Shown here one piece after another: positions 1 to 8,100 of a stretch of DNA of 64,000 nucleotides; within the stretch, counting starts at the first letter, position 1; every line of letters starts with the position of its first letter. The position numbers and the translations under genes are program-made. This DNA is from Chryseobacterium cucumeris (GTDB taxonomy: Bacteria; Bacteroidota; Bacteroidia; Flavobacteriales; Weeksellaceae): positions 2,232,001 to 2,296,000 of the forward strand of contig NZ_CP068760.1 of assembly GCF_016775705.1 (NCBI RefSeq). The letters run 5' to 3'. The notes beneath the pieces were generated by a model that saw only the letters and a program-made list of their open reading frames with translations, made no database searches and was not told the origin of the DNA.

Positions 1-21
1 GGAACTTAAAACCAATTAACT

Positions 22-387
22 ATGTCACATATATTAGCTGGAGTATTTGGTCATCACAGCGACTACAAAAAACTGGAAAGTGATCTGGAAAATTCAGGAT
101 TTGAAAACTCAGATTATATTGTATACCTTACTGATGGTTCCGGTAATTCTCAATTTCTGGCAAGTGTTACCGTAAATGACCTTAATCAGATTGATCTTGC
201 ACGTAATGCATTTATTCAGAATGCTGCATTGAAATCCTATTTATTTGAAAACATGAAGATCAATGAAACCAATTATGATACCATCAAAAAATATATTGAT
301 GCAAGAAACAGAGCAGAAATCCACAGCAGCCCTGATATTAAAATCAAAACGTCAAGTGACGGTATGAATTCTGAAGTGAAATTCTAA
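22..387 (+). CDS. Small soluble protein of unknown function
   Basis: A 121-residue protein with no signal peptide or membrane segment. The N-terminus (MSHILAGVFGHHSDYKKLE) followed by a strand-helix pattern faintly recalls the YflT/general stress ferredoxin-like fold, in which a short strand is followed by a helix starting at a residue pair like YKKLE, but this is only a resemblance. The C-terminal 30 residues are polar and probably disordered. The ATG follows only 21 bases of visible upstream sequence, so its promoter lies outside the window or at its very edge. A hairpin terminator follows, so it appears to be the last or only gene of its transcript. I do not recognise the family with confidence. 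Confidence 0.75.
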   Translation: MSHILAGVFGHHSDYKKLESDLENSGFENSDYIVYLTDGSGNSQFLASVTVNDLNQIDLARNAFIQNAALKSYLFENMKINETNYDTIKKYIDARNRAEIHSSPDIKIKTSSDGMNSEVKF

Positions 388-410
388 TCGATATAAAATC
401 TAATAGCCGG

Positions 411-440
411 AGATCCGTAGTGTTATACTGCGGATCTTTT
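411..440 (+). terminator. Rho-independent terminator
   Basis: AGATCCGTAGT (411-421) pairs with ACTGCGGATCT (427-437) with one G-U wobble and a 5-base loop, followed by TTT. It ends the transcript of the gene at 22-387. Confidence 0.7.
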
Positions 441-467
441 ATATTTGAAAAAAGTAAAAAATTTCGT

Positions 468-475
468 ATTTTCGT
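468..475 (+). promoter_or_regulatory. Possible -7 box (TATTTTCG) for the ppGpp enzyme operon
   Basis: TATTTTCG is one base away from the Bacteroidota consensus TAnnTTTG and lies 22 bases before the start codon. The same variant occurs before the permease at 20776. Confidence 0.35.
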
Positions 476-497
476 CTAATTATAGGCATGTGCACAA

Positions 498-2708
498 ATG
501 AGCTACGATTTAGAACAAGAGAATAAAGAGATCCTTGCCAGATATAAGGACCTGATCTCTAATACATACAGAACATTGGATGAGGAAAATAACAAGCTCA
601 TCCGAAAGGCATTCGATATCGCGCTGGATGCTCACAAGGATCAAAGGAGAAAATCCGGAGAACCTTACATCTACCACCCTATTGCTGTTGCTAAAATTGT
701 AGCAACAGAGATTGGTCTGGGTGCTACTTCTATTGCCTGTGCACTTCTGCACGATGTGATTGAAGATTCTGATTATACCTACGAAGATCTGAAAAAAATC
801 TTTGGTGAGAAGATTGCCAATATCGTGAATGGACTGACGAAAATTTCCATCATGAACCACCAGAATATCTCTGTGCAGTCTGAAAACTACAGAAAACTCT
901 TACTGACATTATCTGAGGATTTCAGAGTGATTCTGATTAAAATTGCAGACCGTCTCCATAATATGAGGACTCTGGAAAGCATGGCTCCGGATAAGCAGAA
1001 AAAAATTGCTTCGGAAACAGTGTATATCTATGCTCCCATGGCTCACCGTCTTGGATTGTATAATATCAAATCTGAGCTTGAAGATCTTTCTTTAAAGTAT
1101 AATAATCCGGAAGTCTATAACGAGATCACGGAGAAATTGGAACTGGCCAAGGAAAGCCGTGAAAGGTATATTGAAGAATTTAAGAAGGAAGTATCCGAAA
1201 GACTTCATGAAGAAGGCTTAAATTTTAAAATCAAAGGCCGCGCGAAAGCTATTTCTTCCATCTACAGAAAAATGCTGAAACAGGGAGTTTCCTTTGAAGA
1301 GGTTTTTGACAACTACGCCATCAGAATTATTTATAAATCGGATGCGAAAAATGAAAAATTCCTGGCCTGGAAAATTTACTCTATTGTTACGGATGTATAC
1401 CACAGTAACCCATCCAGAATGCGTGACTGGATTACCCAGCCCCGCTCTACAGGATACGAAAGTTTACATTTAACGGTTTTAGGTCCTGATAAAAAGTGGA
1501 TTGAAGTACAGATCCGTTCCGAAAGAATGGATGAAATTGCTGAGAAAGGGGTTGCTGCACACTATAAATACAAAGAAGGTTACAAACAGAGTTCTGATGA
1601 CAGAAATTTTGAAAAATGGGTAACTGAGATCCGTGAAGTACTGGAACAGCAGCAGAATCTTTCCACCTCGGAGCTTCTGGATAACATTAAGCTTAACTTA
1701 TATTCCAAAGAAGTATTTGTCTTTACGCCAAAAGGAGAAATTAAAATCCTTCCGACTAATGCTACCGCTCTGGATTTTGCCTTCTCTGTTCACTCCGATC
1801 TGGGAATGAAATGCTTAGGTGCCAAGATCAATGGAAAACTGGTTCCTATTTCCTACATCCTTCAAAACGGAGATCAGGTAGACATCCTGTCTTCTCAGAA
1901 CCAGAAACCTAAATCGGACTGGCTGGAATTTGTTGTGACATCTAAGGCCAAATCCAAGATTAAAAGTTATCTGAACTCTCAGAAAAACCAATTGGTGGAA
2001 GAAGGAAAAGAAATTCTGCAGAGAAAACTTCGTCATGCCAAAATCAATTTTAATGATGAAGAAATTAATAAACTGCAAAAGTTCTTTAATTTAAAATCAT
2101 CTCAGGAGCTCTTCCTTAAATTCCAAAGTAATGAACTGGATGTAAGCAGCCTGAGAAAATATATAGAAAGTAAAAACGTATTCAACAACTTACTTTCAAG
2201 ATTCAGAAAATCGCCCAACAAAAATCTGCATTTTGACGATCCGAAAGAGGAAAACCTTGATATGATTGTGTTTGGGAAGGACGAAGAGAAACTTAACTAC
2301 ACGTATGCAAAATGCTGTACCGTAATTCCGGGAGACAAAATCTTCGGATTCATCACGATTTCAGACGGAATCAAAGTGCATAGTGACAACTGCCCGAATG
2401 CCATCAATCTGAGAGCTCAGTATGATTACCGTGTTATTCCTGCCAAGTGGGTGAATGCGGAAAGCTTCAAAAACAGAGTAAAAATTGAAATTGAAGGGCT
2501 GGACAGAATGGGGATGATTAATGATATCACCACTGTCATCAGCGGAAGTATGGGGATGGATATGAAAAGTATGTCTATTGAATCCAACAATGGTGTTTTC
2601 ACGGGAAATATCAACCTCGAAGTCAAAAATAAAGGTCAGTTAGAAGAGACCTTTAGAAAACTTAAAAATATTAATGGTGTTTCCAGAGTGAGACGGGTAC
2701 AATCGTAA
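498..2708 (+). CDS. Bifunctional (p)ppGpp synthetase/hydrolase, RelA/SpoT family
   Basis: 736 residues, the usual length for long Rel enzymes. Domains in order: an HD hydrolase domain near residues 40-190 with the motif HDVIED (His85-Asp86, Glu89-Asp90); a nucleotidyltransferase synthetase domain near 240-360 (DNYAIRI, then TGYESLHLTV and EVQIRSERMDEIAE); a TGS domain near 400-460 (EVFVFTPKGEIK); and a C-terminal ACT domain near 660-735 (IEIEGLDRMGMINDI). It makes and degrades the alarmone (p)ppGpp in the stringent response. The intact HD motif argues for retained hydrolase activity, so a Rel/SpoT-like bifunctional role is more likely than a synthetase-only RelA. nhaA follows after 2 bases, so the two are probably co-transcribed. 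Confidence 0.95.
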   Translation: MSYDLEQENKEILARYKDLISNTYRTLDEENNKLIRKAFDIALDAHKDQRRKSGEPYIYHPIAVAKIVATEIGLGATSIACALLHDVIEDSDYTYEDLKKIFGEKIANIVNGLTKISIMNHQNISVQSENYRKLLLTLSEDFRVILIKIADRLHNMRTLESMAPDKQKKIASETVYIYAPMAHRLGLYNIKSELEDLSLKYNNPEVYNEITEKLELAKESRERYIEEFKKEVSERLHEEGLNFKIKGRAKAISSIYRKMLKQGVSFEEVFDNYAIRIIYKSDAKNEKFLAWKIYSIVTDVYHSNPSRMRDWITQPRSTGYESLHLTVLGPDKKWIEVQIRSERMDEIAEKGVAAHYKYKEGYKQSSDDRNFEKWVTEIREVLEQQQNLSTSELLDNIKLNLYSKEVFVFTPKGEIKILPTNATALDFAFSVHSDLGMKCLGAKINGKLVPISYILQNGDQVDILSSQNQKPKSDWLEFVVTSKAKSKIKSYLNSQKNQLVEEGKEILQRKLRHAKINFNDEEINKLQKFFNLKSSQELFLKFQSNELDVSSLRKYIESKNVFNNLLSRFRKSPNKNLHFDDPKEENLDMIVFGKDEEKLNYTYAKCCTVIPGDKIFGFITISDGIKVHSDNCPNAINLRAQYDYRVIPAKWVNAESFKNRVKIEIEGLDRMGMINDITTVISGSMGMDMKSMSIESNNGVFTGNINLEVKNKGQLEETFRKLKNINGVSRVRRVQS

Positions 2709-2710
2709 AC

Positions 2711-3889
2711 ATGAATTTATCTCTTTATTTTAAAAAATTTTTCAACAACAGTCAGTCCTCAGGAATTATTCTTATTTTCTGTGTGCTTATTTCATTGCTT
2801 ATTGCCAATTCGTCTGCTGCAGAAAACTTTCAGCATTTTTTAGACCAGGAAGTGGGCACTCATCTTTTTGGGTTGGAATATCCTGTCAGCATCTGGATCA
2901 ATGACGGATTAATGGCAGTTTTCTTCCTTCTGGTTGGCCTTGAAATAAAACGGGAATTGGTAGAAGGTGAGCTTTCTTCTTTTAAAAATGCCTCCCTTCC
3001 TATTTTTGCAGCCGTAGGCGGAATGCTTATTCCCGCTGTTATCTACAGCATTTTCAATACAGGAACGGAATACAGCAATGGCTGGGGAATTCCTATGGCA
3101 ACCGATATTGCCTTTTCTCTGGCTATCATTTCGATGTTGGGTAAAAAAATTCCCAACTCTATTAAGATATTTTTAGCGGCATTAGCTATTGTAGATGATC
3201 TGGGAGCGATCCTCGTGATTGCTATTTTCTATACAGAGCAAATTCACTGGAGCTATCTCCTGCTATCTTTTGGGGTAACAGCCTTACTTTTTATTTTAAA
3301 CTTTTTAAAAGTAACTAAAACAATATTGTACATCATCCCGGGACTGTTTTTATGGTATTTCCTTCATCATTCCGGAATTCATGCAACCATAGCAGGTGTT
3401 TTGCTGGCGTTCTCCATTCCTACCAATGCTTCGAATGTAGAAATTTCACCTCTGGAAAAACTGGAGCATCAGCTTCATATTCCGGTAAGTTTTCTGATCA
3501 TGCCGATATTTGCTTTAACGAATACCAATATCACTTTTTCCAGTGAAATGGTGGCAGGAGTTACAAGCACATTAGGATTGGGAATTATCTGTGGATTGGT
3601 ATTGGGTAAACTGATTGGGATCAATCTGTTTTCATTGATTGCTATTAAATTAAAGCTCAGTTCACTGCCTCAAAACAGCAACTGGCTTCAGATGATTGGT
3701 GTAGGATTGCTGGCCGGAATCGGGTTTACTATGTCTATTTTTATTGCATTGCTTTCTTTCAAAGAAGAAATTCCGATTCAGGATGAAGCGAAGTTTGCAA
3801 TTCTGATTGCGTCCTTTATCGCCGCCATTGCCGGATTTATCATACTTAGTCTAAGTTCAAAAGAAAACCCTGAACTGGAAGAGAATTAA
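2711..3889 (+). CDS. nhaA: Na+/H+ antiporter NhaA
   Basis: 392 residues, close to the 388 of E. coli NhaA, with about 12 hydrophobic segments. The ion-binding and structural acids are present: Asp132 in GIPMATDIAFS, and Asp162-Asp163 in IVDDLGAILV, matching E. coli D133, D163 and D164. It exchanges internal sodium for external protons in the inner membrane for pH and salt homeostasis. It starts 2 bases after the ppGpp enzyme, indicating an operon. Its stop codon overlaps that of the convergent gene by 4 bases and no terminator is visible between them. Confidence 0.95.
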   Translation: MNLSLYFKKFFNNSQSSGIILIFCVLISLLIANSSAAENFQHFLDQEVGTHLFGLEYPVSIWINDGLMAVFFLLVGLEIKRELVEGELSSFKNASLPIFAAVGGMLIPAVIYSIFNTGTEYSNGWGIPMATDIAFSLAIISMLGKKIPNSIKIFLAALAIVDDLGAILVIAIFYTEQIHWSYLLLSFGVTALLFILNFLKVTKTILYIIPGLFLWYFLHHSGIHATIAGVLLAFSIPTNASNVEISPLEKLEHQLHIPVSFLIMPIFALTNTNITFSSEMVAGVTSTLGLGIICGLVLGKLIGINLFSLIAIKLKLSSLPQNSNWLQMIGVGLLAGIGFTMSIFIALLSFKEEIPIQDEAKFAILIASFIAAIAGFIILSLSSKENPELEEN

Positions 3890-4899
3890 TCTTCCTTCCG
3901 GTTCTCCAATTTTCTTTTGTGTTCCTCATCACTATCAAAGTCCGGTTCAGTAATCTGTGCATGATATTCTGAGGCTTCTTTCTTAATCTCATCAGACAGC
4001 AGCTTTTCTATTCTGAGTTTTCGGATCGCCATATTCAGCTCATTTCCGAATAAAAGGAGATATACATTTACATTTACCCAAACCATCAGTAGAATCATAC
4101 TGCCAATGGATCCGTAAAGAACATTATACCGGGCGATATCCTTTACATAAATCGCAAAAATATACGTTGTAACCACAAATAATACTGTAGTCAGAATAGC
4201 TCCCGGAACCGCTTGTCGGAACCTTGTAATCTTCACGGTACCCAACCAGTAAAATAAGGTCAGAAGTATAAAATAAAAAAGCGGAAAAGAAACAAACCCG
4301 ATAATTTTGGAAAGGTTGTCTACAAGCCACGTTACATCATAAGCCGGCGTAAAAAGCTTCATTACAACCTCTGCGTAATACACTCCAAACAGTGTTAAAA
4401 AAACGATGGTAATAAAGCCTATCGTGATAAAAAACGAAAGAATAAACTCTTTTACGTCACTTAATTTTTCATCTGTATTTTCATTAAATCCGTTGATCAG
4501 GGAAAATGTACCGTTCGTTGCAAAAACAAGAGCCAGAAGAATGGTCAGGTTACTGATTCCTTTCATATTTGGTATGATATTGCTTACAATGTATCCTTTT
4601 ACATCTCCTTCCATGTTGGATGGAAAAACATTATGCATCAGCACATCAAAAATATAGAACTGAAGCTCATCATACAGCGGCATATGAGGCAGTACAGAAA
4701 GCAAAAACAGAATAAACGGAAACAGACTTATGGTAAAACTCCACGAAATAGCAGCCGCTTTTCTCCCTATTTTGCCTTTAAAAATCCCGGAGATATAAAT
4801 CTGAAACATCTGCCAAAGTGATATTCCCAAAACAGGAATATGGATGCTGTCAAAAAAATCTTGAATCTTTAAAATAAATTTAGGAACCTTTACACTCAT
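3886..4899 (-). CDS. YihY/BrkB-family inner membrane protein
   Basis: 337 residues with about six hydrophobic segments. It carries the family signature GKIGRKAAAISWSFTISLFPF near residue 38, and further conserved segments around residues 115-150 and 225-290 (GTVKITRFRQAVPGAI, YGSIGSMILLMVWVNV). The C-terminal ~40 residues are charged and cytoplasmic. The family was once called ribonuclease BN by error; its true role is unsettled, with membrane transport suggested. A TAnnTTTG box lies 19 bases upstream. The gene converges on nhaA with overlapping stop codons. Confidence 0.85.
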   Translation of the reverse strand: MSVKVPKFILKIQDFFDSIHIPVLGISLWQMFQIYISGIFKGKIGRKAAAISWSFTISLFPFILFLLSVLPHMPLYDELQFYIFDVLMHNVFPSNMEGDVKGYIVSNIIPNMKGISNLTILLALVFATNGTFSLINGFNENTDEKLSDVKEFILSFFITIGFITIVFLTLFGVYYAEVVMKLFTPAYDVTWLVDNLSKIIGFVSFPLFYFILLTLFYWLGTVKITRFRQAVPGAILTTVLFVVTTYIFAIYVKDIARYNVLYGSIGSMILLMVWVNVNVYLLLFGNELNMAIRKLRIEKLLSDEIKKEASEYHAQITEPDFDSDEEHKRKLENRKED

Positions 4900-4918
4900 C
4901 GATCTGTTTGTCTTTATA

Positions 4919-4926
4919 CAAAGGTA
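4919..4926 (-). promoter_or_regulatory. -7 box TACCTTTG for the YihY-family gene
   Basis: An exact match to TAnnTTTG on the minus strand, ending 19 bases before the ATG. Confidence 0.6.
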
Positions 4927-4949
4927 GGGGAATTAAATTAAATGGGGAA

Positions 4950-5160
4950 AAGATAGGTGGCAGATATTAGGTAGCAGGTGGCAGGTTTTAGGGATTAGGG
5001 ATTTGAGAGTGGGAGAATTTGAGAGTTTAACGTTGAGAGTCAAAGGTTCATGATAACCCGCAACTAATATAACCTACAACTCGAATCCCGAAACCCGAAA
5101 CAAATAACCTTGAATCCCGAAACTGCAACCCAAAAACCGGCAACAAATTAACCGGGAAAC
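4950..5160. repeat. Intergenic 'word' repeat, copy A
   Basis: A 290-base gap holds a left part rich in G-words (GGCAGGTTTTAGGGATTAGGG, split as GGCAGGTTTT and AGGGATTAGGG; TTGAGAGT occurs three times) and a right part rich in C-words (AATCCCGAAACCCGAAAC, CTGCAACCC). The two parts are loosely complementary, so the whole is an imperfect long palindrome. The left part resembles the reverse complement of the right arm at 8340-8430. No ORF of interest is seen here. Confidence 0.6.
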
Positions 5161-5162
5161 CC

Positions 5163-5170
5163 TATCTTTG
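5163..5170 (+). promoter_or_regulatory. -7 box TATCTTTG for rlmH
   Basis: An exact TAnnTTTG match, 19 bases before the rlmH ATG. Confidence 0.65.
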
Positions 5171-5189
5171 CCCTCTGAAACTTCTTACA

Positions 5190-5663
5190 ATGCGAATCAG
5201 CTTACTTTGTATCGGAAAAACAGATGATAAGGAAATTACCTCTTTAATCAATTATTATCTCAACCGTTTACCCAAACACTGGAATTTTGAAATTACAGAA
5301 ATTCCGGATGTGAAAAATGCCAAAAACCTATCCCCAGACCTTCTTAAAAAGGAAGAAGCCAAATTATTCTTAAACCATATTGACAAAAACGATCTGGTGG
5401 TAATTCTTGATGAAAAAGGAAAACAGTTTACCAGCCGCGAGTTTTCACAGAAAATTGACACCTGGATGAATTCTTCTGTCAAGAAAGTACATATTCTGAT
5501 CGGAGGCGCTTATGGCTTCGCCGAAGAAATCTACAGCAGAGCCAATGAAAAAATGTCTTTATCCAAAATGACTTTTACCCATCAGATGATCCGTCTGTTT
5601 ATTGTAGAACAGCTTTACCGCGCTGACCAGATTTTGCAGGGCAAACCTTATCATAACGATTAA
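5190..5663 (+). CDS. rlmH: 23S rRNA (pseudouridine-1915-N3)-methyltransferase RlmH
   Basis: 157 residues, the standard length for this SPOUT methyltransferase. The knot-forming C-terminal half shows the family pattern: LIGGAYGFAEEIYSRA, then MSLSKMTFTHQMIRLFIVEQ, then LYRADQILQGKPYHND at the end. It methylates the pseudouridine in helix 69 of 23S rRNA, acting on assembled 70S ribosomes with S-adenosylmethionine. It is a single gene with its own promoter box and is bounded by repeat-rich gaps on both sides. Confidence 0.95.
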   Translation: MRISLLCIGKTDDKEITSLINYYLNRLPKHWNFEITEIPDVKNAKNLSPDLLKKEEAKLFLNHIDKNDLVVILDEKGKQFTSREFSQKIDTWMNSSVKKVHILIGGAYGFAEEIYSRANEKMSLSKMTFTHQMIRLFIVEQLYRADQILQGKPYHND

Positions 5664-5699
5664 AACAAAAGGTATTATCTCAAAAGTCAAATAATTGTT

Positions 5700-5840
5700 T
5701 TTTGTCATTGACTACGTCGAATCTTCGATTTCTGACGAAGGAAGAATCTCATTGACAAACTGAAACATGAGATTCTTTATTACATTTCTGAACTACGTTC
5801 GCAGACTTTCAGTCTGTGTTCAGAATGACATTTCTGAAAC
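5700..5840. repeat. Imperfect palindromic intergenic repeat
   Basis: The gap between rlmH and trmL contains AAGAATCTCAT (5742-5752) and its exact reverse complement ATGAGATTCTT (5767-5777) with a 14-base loop. Flanking words TTGTCATTGAC (left) and GTTCAGAATGACA (right) extend the dyad. Its form matches the hairpin intergenic repeats common in Flavobacteriia. It may also serve as a weak transcription stop for the converging genes. Confidence 0.55.
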
Positions 5841-5850
5841 AACCTCTTTT

Positions 5851-6303
5851 TTATTTCAGACTGATCTGCCTCTTGGCTTCACCCACCACAAAAGCAACGG
5901 AATTGGCAATATTAAAGCTCCTGATGAGTTTTGACATAGGAATGGTCAGATGATTTTCAAAACGGTCCAGAACCTCTTTACTCAATCCTACACTCTCCTT
6001 TCCGAAAACCAGCCAGTCTCCGTCCTGAAAATCAGTTTCAAGATATGATTTTTCGGCATGGGAGCTCATTAGAAAAACCCTTGATCTGTCAGGGATTGTA
6101 CTGATCCATTCATCCACATCTGCATATTCAGAAACATCCAGATGCACCCAATAGTCCAATCCGGAACGCTTCAGGTTTTTATCATTAATTACAAATCCAA
6201 ACGGATGAACAAGGTGTAATCTGCTTTCAGTTCCTACACACAATCTTCCGATATTTCCTGTATTATTGGGTATTTCGGGCTCTACAAGAACAATATTTAA
6301 CAT
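5851..6303 (-). CDS. trmL: tRNA (cytidine(34)-2'-O)-methyltransferase TrmL
   Basis: 150 residues, a minimal SPOUT enzyme. All three family motifs are present: VLVEPEIPNNTGNIGR at the N-terminus, LVFGKESVGLSKEVL in the middle, and IPMSKLIRSFNIANSVAF near the C-terminus. It 2'-O-methylates the wobble base of certain leucine tRNAs. The start ATG encodes MLNIVLVEPE, the expected N-terminus. It is a single-gene unit, separated by 68 bases from the TPR gene upstream. Confidence 0.93.
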   Translation of the reverse strand: MLNIVLVEPEIPNNTGNIGRLCVGTESRLHLVHPFGFVINDKNLKRSGLDYWVHLDVSEYADVDEWISTIPDRSRVFLMSSHAEKSYLETDFQDGDWLVFGKESVGLSKEVLDRFENHLTIPMSKLIRSFNIANSVAFVVGEAKRQISLK

Positions 6304-6371
6304 CTCTTTCTATCTCTTTATTTGTTTTAGTGTGGATTTATTTAATGATTTGGCAGAGTATTTTTTTAAAT

Positions 6372-7184
6372 TTATTTCTTTACACATTTAGCATAAGAAT
6401 CACTGAGGATGGCTTTTTCATAGCCTAAAGCCACTGCTTTATCCAGGTTTTCACAGGCTTCCTTAAGTTTGGAAGTGTCCATCAGAATCATGGCTTTGCT
6501 TACATAAGACTGGGCAAATTTCGGATCTATGGAAATTGCTTTATTAGCATCTGCCAGCGCTTCCTTATATTTTTTCATTTTAAAATATACGTCTGATCTT
6601 CCGTTATAAAGTAATGATTCCGGTTTTTCAGCAAGAAGTTGATTATAATCTTTCAACGCTCCATCCAGGTCACCACTATTTTTTTTCAGATTGGCAAGCC
6701 CTGTTTTTGCAAAAATGTTATCCGGAGCAAAAGTGAGAATCTGATTAAGGTCTTTGATGGCAAGGTCTTTTTTTCCCTGGTTGTCGTATATTTTGGAACG
6801 GGTAAGATACAAATCAGCTGTTTCAGGATTTACTTTGAGTCCTTTCTCTACATATTCCAATGCCTTTACTTTGTTTCCTTTCTGGCTGTAAAGCGATGAC
6901 AGATTCACATATACAGAAATAGACATAGGGTTTGCTTTTAAAGCAGAATCATAAGACTTAAAAGCCTGAGTCGTTTTTCCAAGTCTTCTCTGAGCTGTTC
7001 CGAGGTAATTGTAATATTCAGATTGAAATTTTTGGATCTGTTCTTTTTCTGCCAGTTTTAAATACTGTTCTTCTGCACATTTATAATCAGCTTTTTGGAA
7101 ACATTCTTCAGCCAGTTTTTTATTCTGGGTATAGAAATTAAGGGATAAACAGAGGGAAGTTACTACCAGTAAAGTTTTTTTCAT
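6372..7184 (-). CDS. Exported tetratricopeptide-repeat protein
   Basis: 270 residues from the ATG at 7184, chosen because it gives a clean signal peptide (MKKTLLVVTSLCLSLNFYTQ); the longer open frame upstream merely overlaps the phosphatase gene. The rest is about six TPR units in tandem (for example TAQRRLGKTTQAFKSYDSAL, NLSSLYSQKGNKVKALEYVE). TPR arrays mediate protein-protein contacts; the partner is unknown. The start codon overlaps the stop of the phosphatase gene (ATGA), so the two are translationally coupled in the tatA-phosphatase-TPR operon. The last residues (YAKCVKK) include a Cys but no recognised domain. Confidence 0.85.
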   Translation of the reverse strand: MKKTLLVVTSLCLSLNFYTQNKKLAEECFQKADYKCAEEQYLKLAEKEQIQKFQSEYYNYLGTAQRRLGKTTQAFKSYDSALKANPMSISVYVNLSSLYSQKGNKVKALEYVEKGLKVNPETADLYLTRSKIYDNQGKKDLAIKDLNQILTFAPDNIFAKTGLANLKKNSGDLDGALKDYNQLLAEKPESLLYNGRSDVYFKMKKYKEALADANKAISIDPKFAQSYVSKAMILMDTSKLKEACENLDKAVALGYEKAILSDSYAKCVKK

Positions 7185-7747
7185 GAGTTTATAGTTTGTT
7201 TGTTGATCACTTTTTTGGCGAGTGCACCAAATATCACTCCCAATAAAGATCCAACAAACGCCCCCACCAAAATATCTATCGGGAAATGCACTCCTAAATA
7301 TATCCGGCTGTAGGAAACCACCAGAGCCCATACAAATATAGCATATGGAAACCATTTAAGCTTATTTTTTAATAAAATACTTAAAAAGGATGCCAAAAAG
7401 AATGTATTGGAAGCATGAGCAGAATAAAAACCATATTGCCCACCGCATTTCACGATTCTCATATGATGTTCCAGTGTAGGGTCATGACAGGGTCTCAACC
7501 TTGCTACACCATATTTGAAAACACTGGCCAGCTGATCAGAAACCGTCGCACCGATGGCCAGAAATATAAGGATAAAAACTAATGATCTTAGTTGATGGTT
7601 TTTGTATAAAAAATAAAGAAATATAATATAGAGAGGTACCCAGATCCAGGTACTTGAAATCAGCATCCAAAACTGATCAAAAGATGAATCCCCCAAATTA
7701 TTAAGGTAAAGAAATACCTTCTTATCTTCCTGAATGATTTCCTCCAT
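7181..7747 (-). CDS. PAP2-family membrane phosphatase
   Basis: 188 residues with five or six membrane segments. The three catalytic motifs of the PAP2 family are present: KYGVARLRP (K-x6-RP), YSAHASN (the SxH motif, with Ala replacing the usual Gly) and SRIYLGVHFPID (SR-x5-H-x3-D). Members dephosphorylate lipid phosphates such as undecaprenyl pyrophosphate or phosphatidic acid at the outer face of the inner membrane; the substrate here cannot be told from sequence. It lies 2 bases downstream of tatA and overlaps the TPR gene by 4 bases, so the three genes form an operon. Confidence 0.9.
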   Translation of the reverse strand: MEEIIQEDKKVFLYLNNLGDSSFDQFWMLISSTWIWVPLYIIFLYFLYKNHQLRSLVFILIFLAIGATVSDQLASVFKYGVARLRPCHDPTLEHHMRIVKCGGQYGFYSAHASNTFFLASFLSILLKNKLKWFPYAIFVWALVVSYSRIYLGVHFPIDILVGAFVGSLLGVIFGALAKKVINKQTINS

Positions 7748-7749
7748 GA

Positions 7750-8094
7750 TTATCTGCTTACAGGTCCTTCATAAGTCTCATCATCTGCAGGCTTCGGTTT
7801 TGGAGGCTCATTGGAAGCAACAGAAGAAGAAGGTTCCGTCAGAATATTTTTTTGAATATCATTCATCGGATTGAAATCCTTTGCAGCATCTTTTACCTTC
7901 TCAATCTCACGTTTGATTTCAGAAACAGGGTTATCTGTTTCTTTCATAATTTCAGTTTTAATATCTTCCACTGCTCCACGCATCTTTCTAACGCCTGCAC
8001 CTAAGTCACGCGCAATCTGGGGCAGCTTATCCGGACCGAATAATACAACGATTGCAATGGCAATGAGTGCCATTTCTCCAATGCTTAATTCCAT
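7750..8094 (-). CDS. tatA: Twin-arginine translocase subunit TatA/TatE
   Basis: 114 residues. One N-terminal membrane helix is followed by the hallmark FGPDKLPQIARDLG hinge and amphipathic helix, then a charged helical stretch and a proline-rich tail (PPKPKPADD). TatA oligomers form the pore or membrane-weakening patch through which folded proteins cross the inner membrane. The companion tatC is not in this window. It is the first gene of the operon with the phosphatase and TPR genes. TatB is usually longer and differs at the hinge, so TatA is the better name. Confidence 0.9.
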   Translation of the reverse strand: MELSIGEMALIAIAIVVLFGPDKLPQIARDLGAGVRKMRGAVEDIKTEIMKETDNPVSEIKREIEKVKDAAKDFNPMNDIQKNILTEPSSSVASNEPPKPKPADDETYEGPVSR

Positions 8095-8100
8095 GGCGTA

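Noticed and set aside
7185..7355. Longer N-terminus for the TPR protein
   Set aside because: It lies wholly within the phosphatase gene and lacks a signal peptide; the ATG at 7184 gives one.
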